DNA from: DTU024 sp964518875 | GTDB taxonomy: Bacteria > Bacillota > Clostridia > Christensenellales > Aristaeellaceae | Length of the DNA stretch: 46,536 nt | Direction: 5' to 3' | Assembly (NCBI GenBank): GCA_964518875.1 | Contig: CAZFHI010000016.1 | Location: 1-46,536, forward strand | Part shown: piece by piece, positions 41,900 to 46,536 of the stretch | Layout: every line of letters begins with the position of its first letter | Position numbering within the stretch: position 1 is the first letter of the stretch | Program-made: the position numbers and the translations under genes | Notes under the pieces: generated by a model | What the model was told of the DNA's origin: nothing | Seen by the model: the letters and a program-made list of their open reading frames with translations, nothing else | Databases searched by the model: none

Positions 41900-44236
41900 A
41901 TGAAATACGTATTAGATAATATTTCTAAAGCCAAAAAAAATAAAACGTCATACGAATTTTCAGGGAGAGGCGGAAGCTTGTCCGTTTCTTATTTTGGCAA
42001 TAAGGCGTTACGCTTTTTGTGGGAATTTGACGGCATAAACGTACGCGACGACTTAAAAAAGGCTTCAAAATTTATGTACGCGGCTGAAGAACAGCCCTTT
42101 GACGCGGATATAACAGAGGATGAAGAAAAGTTTATACTGAGCGCTTTTAAAAGTTTGCGCGTAGAAATAAGCAAGCGCGAAGGCGCGCTGTCTGTTTACA
42201 AGGCAGGAAGCCTTATACATGGGGGCGTTATAGGCTCAAAAGATCTGGTGGTGCCTGCTTACCCTGTGCGCGTTATAAAAAACGCGTCGTCACTGTACTG
42301 CAAGTTTAATTTTAGAATAGAAGAAAACGACAGCTTTTACGGCCTGGGCGATAAAACCGGCTATCCGGACAGAAGATCCAGGCGTTTTCAAATGTTTAAC
42401 AGGGACGCGCTGGGCTATGACGCCGAATATTCAGACCCTCTGTATAAGTCGGTGCCTTTTTTTATAAGGCATATTAAGAAAAGCGATAAATATACAGGCC
42501 TTTTTTTCCCGCAGCCGTCGATAGATTCTGTGGACCTGGGCAAAGAAAGCCCGTATTATTTTAGCGTTTCATCTTTTGAAGGCCCGTTTGTGTTCTTTGT
42601 AATAATGGGGGAAACCATAAGCGAGATTGTTGCAAACTACACAAGGCTTACCGGCCTGCCCGCGCTGCCGCCGCTGTACAGCTTCGGGTATTTCGGCTCT
42701 TCAATGAACTACCTTGAGCCTATGGACGCGCAGGAAAGAGTGCTTGATTTTTTTGAAAAAACAGAGAAAAACAACATACCGTGCGAAGGCATGTATTTTT
42801 CTTCAGGATATTTAAAGGCTAACGATGGAAAGCGATACGCTTTCATATGGAACAAAGAAAAGTTCCCCGACTATCATTCTTTTTTGATCGCCTTAAAGCA
42901 GCGGGGCTATCACATAATGTGCAACATAAAGCCGGGCATACTGCTTACGCATCCGTGGTACGGCGATATAGCGGAAAAAGGCTATTTCGTTAAAGATACA
43001 GACGGAAAGCCGTATGTAGAGTATTACTGGGGCGGAGGAGCGTCGTTTATAGATTTCTTTAATCCGGAAGCAAAAAAATGGTGGCAGGATATGCTTAAAA
43101 AATACTACTTTGACCACGGATGCGACGGCGTATGGAACGACAATAACGAGCTGGAGCTTGAAGATACGGAGCTTGAGCATTACCATAAAAAATCTGTTTA
43201 TCCGTTGCTTATGTCCGAAGATTCTTACGACGCATTGAAAAGTACGGGTAAAAGACCATGGGTTTATTCGCGCAGCGGCACTTCGGGACTGCAAAGGTAT
43301 TCAAGAACGTGGACGGGGGACAACCGCAGCGACTTTAAAACATTAAAGTTTAACCAGTTTATGGGGCTGTCCCTGTCTGTGTCAGGCATGCCTTTTTACG
43401 GAAACGACATAGGCGGTTTCTTTGGTAAAATGCCGTCTGAAGAGCTGCTGATAAGGAGCTGCGAAGCGGCCGTATTTCAAATGCGCTTTGTAATACATTC
43501 ATGGAATTTTGAGGGCGTTCCTACGGAACCGTGGACATACCCTGAAGCCATGTCTGTGATACGATCGCTTATACTCTGGCATTATTCGTTTATGCCATAC
43601 ATTTATTCATGCGCGGTGCACGCATCTATAAGCGGAGAACCCGTTGAACAAATGCTGGCGCATGAATTTAACTACGATAAAACGCTTTCATGTACAGATA
43701 TAAACAGCATGTTCGGTCCGTTTGTGCTTAAAATACCCGTTGTTAAAGAAAATACCGCGAACGTTAAGGTGCAGCTTCCCAAGGGATGCCGCTGGTACAG
43801 CGCAAGAGAAAAGAAATGCTTTAACGGGGGGCAGACGATAAGCCTGCCCGTTCCTATGGACGGCAGAGCGCACTTTATGCTGCGGGAAGGGGCTATATTG
43901 CCCGTGTGGGACAAACCAGATCAACTTAAAAACGCGCTTTGGGACGAGCTTACCGTGCATCTTTTTCCTCCTGAAAGCGGAGAAAGCGCGTTTTCACTTT
44001 ATGAAGACGACGGTGAAACAGAGCTGAGCCTTGAAAAGTACAATCGTTTTGATTTTTCACTTTCAAAAGACAACGTAAATATAGAAAGAGTAAAATATAA
44101 TCTTCCTTCGCGGGCTAAACGCAGGGCGCGTCTGCTCCTTCACGGCGGATTTGAATTTAAAAAAAGCGGCTCAAACGAATACGTATATGATCCGGATAAT
44201 ACAAGCGGCATAATATTAAAACTTATAAAAAAATAA
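41900..44236 (+). CDS. Glycoside hydrolase family 31 alpha-glycosidase
   Basis: A 778-residue GH31 enzyme, cytoplasmic (no signal peptide). An N-terminal beta-sandwich (1-240) includes the FYGLGDKTGYPDRRSRRFQM segment near 147. The catalytic (beta/alpha)8 barrel follows: CDGVWNDNNELELED near 408 carries the nucleophile aspartate (WND), and RTWTGDNRSDF near 469 the acid/base aspartate. Beta domains end the protein. The nucleophile motif reads WNDNNEL rather than the WxDMNEP of common alpha-glucosidases, which points to a less common GH31 subgroup. The start at 41900 follows AAAGGA; the reading frame extends upstream inside the permease gene without a signal. It likely splits the imported oligosaccharide. 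Confidence 0.93.
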   Translation: MKYVLDNISKAKKNKTSYEFSGRGGSLSVSYFGNKALRFLWEFDGINVRDDLKKASKFMYAAEEQPFDADITEDEEKFILSAFKSLRVEISKREGALSVYKAGSLIHGGVIGSKDLVVPAYPVRVIKNASSLYCKFNFRIEENDSFYGLGDKTGYPDRRSRRFQMFNRDALGYDAEYSDPLYKSVPFFIRHIKKSDKYTGLFFPQPSIDSVDLGKESPYYFSVSSFEGPFVFFVIMGETISEIVANYTRLTGLPALPPLYSFGYFGSSMNYLEPMDAQERVLDFFEKTEKNNIPCEGMYFSSGYLKANDGKRYAFIWNKEKFPDYHSFLIALKQRGYHIMCNIKPGILLTHPWYGDIAEKGYFVKDTDGKPYVEYYWGGGASFIDFFNPEAKKWWQDMLKKYYFDHGCDGVWNDNNELELEDTELEHYHKKSVYPLLMSEDSYDALKSTGKRPWVYSRSGTSGLQRYSRTWTGDNRSDFKTLKFNQFMGLSLSVSGMPFYGNDIGGFFGKMPSEELLIRSCEAAVFQMRFVIHSWNFEGVPTEPWTYPEAMSVIRSLILWHYSFMPYIYSCAVHASISGEPVEQMLAHEFNYDKTLSCTDINSMFGPFVLKIPVVKENTANVKVQLPKGCRWYSAREKKCFNGGQTISLPVPMDGRAHFMLREGAILPVWDKPDQLKNALWDELTVHLFPPESGESAFSLYEDDGETELSLEKYNRFDFSLSKDNVNIERVKYNLPSRAKRRARLLLHGGFEFKKSGSNEYVYDPDNTSGIILKLIKK

Positions 44237-44308
44237 AATATTAAACTATATAAAAAGCAATATTAAGGGAATTAAGAAGGGCGAATCCCATTAGCGTAAT
44301 AAACCCGG

Positions 44309-44391
44309 CTAAGCGCTATGGTCGCGGGATATTGTTTTTTTGGCGTCTAAATGTGCTGTAATATCTGATACTAAGCGCTATGGCCGCGGGA
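44309..44391. repeat. Two-copy 21-nt direct repeat, 62 nt apart
   Basis: CTAAGCGCTATGGTCGCGGGA (44309-44329) recurs at 44371-44391 with a single T-to-C change. Each copy contains AGCGCT, a 6-bp palindrome. It is not a coding repeat and it lies between convergent genes; it may belong to a genome-wide intergenic repeat family. Confidence 0.7.
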
Positions 44392-44452
44392 CACTAAATA
44401 TAAATTGATTTCTCTTGTTTTTTTATCGCTTGGGCGTATAAGCAATAAATAG

Positions 44453-44489
44453 AAAACGCCCCCTGGATAATTGCCGGCGGGCGTTTTTT
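44453..44489 (+). terminator. Terminator behind the GH31 gene
   Basis: AAAACGCCC (44453-44461) pairs with GGGCGTTTT (44479-44487), the inner CTGG and CCGG can extend the stem, and six T follow (44484-44489). On the opposite strand four T follow the stem, so weak bidirectional action is possible for CvpA. Confidence 0.75.
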
Positions 44490-44499
44490 CTAAACTTTG

Positions 44500-44520
44500 A
44501 GCAGCATTGCGCTGCTTTTT
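44500..44520 (+). terminator. Second small terminator-like hairpin
   Basis: AGCAGC (44500-44505) and GCTGCT (44511-44516) form a 6-bp stem with a 5-base loop followed by T residues. It is close to the CvpA stop and might serve as a backup terminator. Confidence 0.5.
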
Positions 44521-44571
44521 ATAAGCTGCAAGCCTTTTTACGCTTTGTATTTAATATTTTTACAGCTTTAA

Positions 44572-45276
44572 CTAAAAGCCTGTCGCTACCTTTAAAAACA
44601 TGCCTATGTTTTTAAACCACGGGAACATTTTGCTGCTTTCTATAACGGGCGTTAAAGCGTCTTCCGGTATAACTGTATCTATAAGCGGAACCAACAGCGC
44701 CAGCACCATTACAATTGCCGCTCCGCGCGCTAAGCCGAAAACGCCGCCAAAAAGCGTGTCAAGCTGCCTTAAAACAGGTAAGCTGAATATATGCCTTATA
44801 AGGTTTAATATTATTGAAAGTACAATATATATAAGCACAAATGAAATTATAAACCCTAAAACTCTTATGCCCGCGTTTACTATGGTCTGTGAAACGTATT
44901 CGTTTACGGTATATATGTTTTCAGAAGCAAAGCTTTGGTTTTCTAAATTGCTGCGCAGAATTTCCGCTAACGAGTCTGGAAGCTGAACGGACTGCATAAT
45001 AGTATCGGTAACCGTATCTTTTAATTCAGCCACAGGGGTGTTTGCTAAATCCCAGTCGCCTACGCGCACAAAGGCGTCGGTAACGCTCGCAAGGCTTTCG
45101 CTTAACGACGCGTTGCCCATAAGGGCGTCGGATATTGCAGGACCTGTGTAAAAGCTTAGCAGTATGGAAAGTACCACTGCGGCAAACGAACCTATTGTGT
45201 GCACAAATCCATAGTACAGGCCGTATATAGTGCTTATGCCCAATATGCAAAGTATTACAATGTCTATTACGTTCAT
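44572..45276 (-). CDS. CvpA-family membrane protein
   Basis: A 234-residue membrane protein with the CvpA N-terminus (NVIDIVILCILGISTIYGLY, then YGFVHTIGSFAAVVLSILLS). Four hydrophobic segments flank a soluble middle part (about 50-120), and FGGVFGLARGAAIVMVLALL near 180 is the typical C-terminal helix pair. The family is linked to colicin V production and envelope maintenance, with the biochemical role unknown. AAGGAG precedes the start, 10 nt after the stop of the upstream gene, so the two are cotranscribed. Confidence 0.9.
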   Translation of the reverse strand: MNVIDIVILCILGISTIYGLYYGFVHTIGSFAAVVLSILLSFYTGPAISDALMGNASLSESLASVTDAFVRVGDWDLANTPVAELKDTVTDTIMQSVQLPDSLAEILRSNLENQSFASENIYTVNEYVSQTIVNAGIRVLGFIISFVLIYIVLSIILNLIRHIFSLPVLRQLDTLFGGVFGLARGAAIVMVLALLVPLIDTVIPEDALTPVIESSKMFPWFKNIGMFLKVATGF

Positions 45277-45286
45277 GTTTTTCTCC

Positions 45287-46396
45287 TTAAGGAAGCACTA
45301 AAGCATATACGTCCTGGCCGGAAGTAACAAGGGCTACGCCGTTTGTAAGCCTGCCTATGTAGCCTGTAACGGTAGTTTCTATCTGCTGGGGGAGTTTAAG
45401 AGCGGTGAAGCGCTGAGCGTTGATATCCGCGCGGTACAGGCTGTCTCCTGAAAAGGCAAACAAGGTTCTGCCTGTAAGGCAGGCGCCTACACAGCCGTCA
45501 GGCAGCGTGTAGCGTTTGTTAACATCGCCCTGCAGTATGCGCAGCTCCGTAATCTGCCCGCTGTCTGCAATTTGAAAAACAGGCGCGTAGAGCATCCTTG
45601 CGTCGCCGTCGCCCAAAACATAATCTATAAGCTGCCAGCCGTACACAAGCCTTCTAACCTGCGTATCCACAGGCGTGCCGCGATAGTCGTAAAGGGTTAC
45701 TTCCTTTGTATCTACAACGTTTAACAGGCCGCCTGAAAACAGCACGCTATAAGTTATATCTTCTCCAAGCTCCACAGAGCCTGTGTTCATTGCGCCAACC
45801 TGGTATATGTTCATAACTGTGGACGCCGCAACGCCAAACACGTCAAGGCTTGTTACCCAGAGAAACTCTCCCGAATCAAAAAAGTCAAGATCTAATATTA
45901 TGCGCCCCTGATAGGCTAAAGTTTCAGTATCGACGCCTAAACCGGCAAAGTCTTTCACTATAAGCGTAGGGCCTGTGTTTGGGCCGATAACTGCGGCGAC
46001 GTATTTTTCACCTGCTCGCGCAAATTGTATGTCCTCAGAAAGCCTGTCGTTGTATGTGGCTCTGCCGGACTTATCCAATATATGCAGGTTAGCGCCCACC
46101 CACGCCGCCACGTGGTCTTTTGTAGCGTGGAATCCTGCGCCCTGGCCAAGGGTGTATTTCCAAAGCTCCGCTCCCTGGCTCGAAAGGCAGAAAAGCGTTT
46201 CGCCGTCGTAGTACAGCACACGGTCTCCAAACGGCGTTACGCGCTGGCTTGCCACGCAGCGCAGTTTTTTTGCGGACATCTGCCTTGGCCGCACGCCGAA
46301 AAGTCCTGTCAGATATAATATAATCGCTATTACCACTATTATTGAAACAGCTATATATACAAGCCTTCTTCTGTCGGTTTTTTCTAACGACTGCAT
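45287..46396 (-). CDS. Membrane-anchored beta-propeller-like protein (DUF5711 type)
   Basis: A 369-residue protein with one N-terminal membrane helix (residues 12-31; AVSIIVVIAIILYLTGLFGV) after a basic start, and an outer domain of repeated beta-strand units resembling PQQ/WD-like propellers (VLYYDGETLFCLSSQGAELW, then LHILDKSGRATY and LYRADINAQRF). It resembles the DUF5711 family of Clostridia; no enzyme motif is evident. GGCGGAGG lies before the ATG, and a near-consensus promoter upstream should also serve CvpA. Confidence 0.83.
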   Translation of the reverse strand: MQSLEKTDRRRLVYIAVSIIVVIAIILYLTGLFGVRPRQMSAKKLRCVASQRVTPFGDRVLYYDGETLFCLSSQGAELWKYTLGQGAGFHATKDHVAAWVGANLHILDKSGRATYNDRLSEDIQFARAGEKYVAAVIGPNTGPTLIVKDFAGLGVDTETLAYQGRIILDLDFFDSGEFLWVTSLDVFGVAASTVMNIYQVGAMNTGSVELGEDITYSVLFSGGLLNVVDTKEVTLYDYRGTPVDTQVRRLVYGWQLIDYVLGDGDARMLYAPVFQIADSGQITELRILQGDVNKRYTLPDGCVGACLTGRTLFAFSGDSLYRADINAQRFTALKLPQQIETTVTGYIGRLTNGVALVTSGQDVYALVLP

Positions 46397-46424
46397 AGTT
46401 CCTCCGCCTTATGTACTCGCTGGA

Positions 46425-46453
46425 ATTATACTATTTAGACTTTTGCCCGTCAA
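46425..46453 (-). promoter_or_regulatory. Near-consensus promoter of the DUF5711-cvpA pair
   Basis: On the minus strand TTGACG (46453-46448), 17 nt and a perfect TATAAT (46430-46425) lie 28 nt before the start at 46396. Confidence 0.82.
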
Positions 46454-46497
46454 ATAAGAGAGCGGGTTCTTTAAATACGCGGTGTAGCTTTACAATA

Positions 46498-46536
46498 GAT
46501 GTGAGACTTAAAGCTGAGAAAAAAGCGATCGAGTCT
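46498..46536. repeat. Right window-terminal imperfect inverted repeat
   Basis: Counterpart of the repeat at 1-35. The exact decamer GATGTGAGAC (46498-46507) is the reverse complement of 26-35, and the last bases GAGTCT mirror AGAC at the left end. This copy has its own inverted pair AGACT/AGTCT where the left copy has AGACC/GGTCT, a compensatory-looking change. Confidence 0.45.

Larger units (their letters stand above)
44237..44571. other. 335-nt intergenic stretch with repeats and terminators
   Basis: No gene is seen between the convergent GH31 and CvpA genes. The stretch holds a 21-nt direct repeat in two copies and two terminator hairpins, all listed separately. The rest is AT-rich and featureless. 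Confidence 0.6.

Noticed and set aside
44309..44391. CRISPR-like repeats
   Set aside because: Only two copies with a 41-nt gap, no third unit and no cas genes nearby.

Overview
The window looks like a chromosomal contig from an anaerobic member of the Clostridia (Bacillota). The indications are strong Shine-Dalgarno sequences, class III fructose-1,6-bisphosphatase, ATP-type PEP carboxykinase, a split ThrE exporter, a TGS-type nucleoside kinase, DUF1934 and DUF5711-type proteins, a CotH-type secreted kinase, and CUT1 sugar ABC loci without their own ATPase. A gut or rumen lineage near Christensenellales would fit, but that placement is inference. No rRNA, tRNA or CRISPR array was seen.

Positions 1-14,790 are an accessory region. 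A decayed ISL3-type transposase (515-1221) is followed by an AraC-type regulator (1445-2299, minus) and a divergent carbohydrate operon (2469-10550): solute-binding protein, two permeases, a beta-propeller glycosidase-like protein, an MGH1/GH63-like hydrolase, an unfamiliar glycosidase-like protein and an ADP-ribosylglycohydrolase-family enzyme. Behind it lies a graveyard: a second, different ISL3 remnant, a fragment of a CUT2 sugar ABC ATPase (RbsA-like) abutting a decayed IS256-family element with 13-bp inverted repeats, a scrap of an AlbA_2/Schlafen-type gene, and an IS200 element whose tnpA is intact. Codon use here (Ile ATT/ATC, Arg CGT/CGG) differs from the rest of the window (Ile ATA dominant, Arg CGC/AGG), so the region was probably acquired.

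Positions 14,802-37,700 look native. They hold a beta-helix protein and pckA (minus), then a tightly packed nine-gene operon (17975-26383): two ThrE halves, surE, an RpiR regulator, a BaiN-type flavoprotein, a DEDDh exonuclease, a nucleoside kinase and a tandem pair of RimK-like ATP-grasp ligases. A separate promoter precedes a small Smr protein and a large lamin-tail/CotH protein. Opposing these is citE-citF-fbp, a citrate lyase pair without the acyl-carrier gene citD. A DUF1934/unknown/MBL-fold operon and a secreted phosphodiester glycosidase-type protein follow.

Positions 37,800-44,236 carry a second carbohydrate locus: an AraC regulator divergent from a solute-binding protein, two permeases and a GH31 alpha-glycosidase. 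The right end holds CvpA and a membrane-anchored beta-propeller protein transcribed leftward from a near-consensus promoter. Neither ABC locus encodes an ATPase, so both presumably use a shared MsmK/UgpC-type ATPase encoded elsewhere. The two extreme ends of the window form an imperfect inverted repeat of about 35-39 nt.

The most promising items for new biology are the ADP-ribosylglycohydrolase-containing glycan operon, the tandem ATP-grasp pair, citEF without citD, and the inverted repeats at the window termini.
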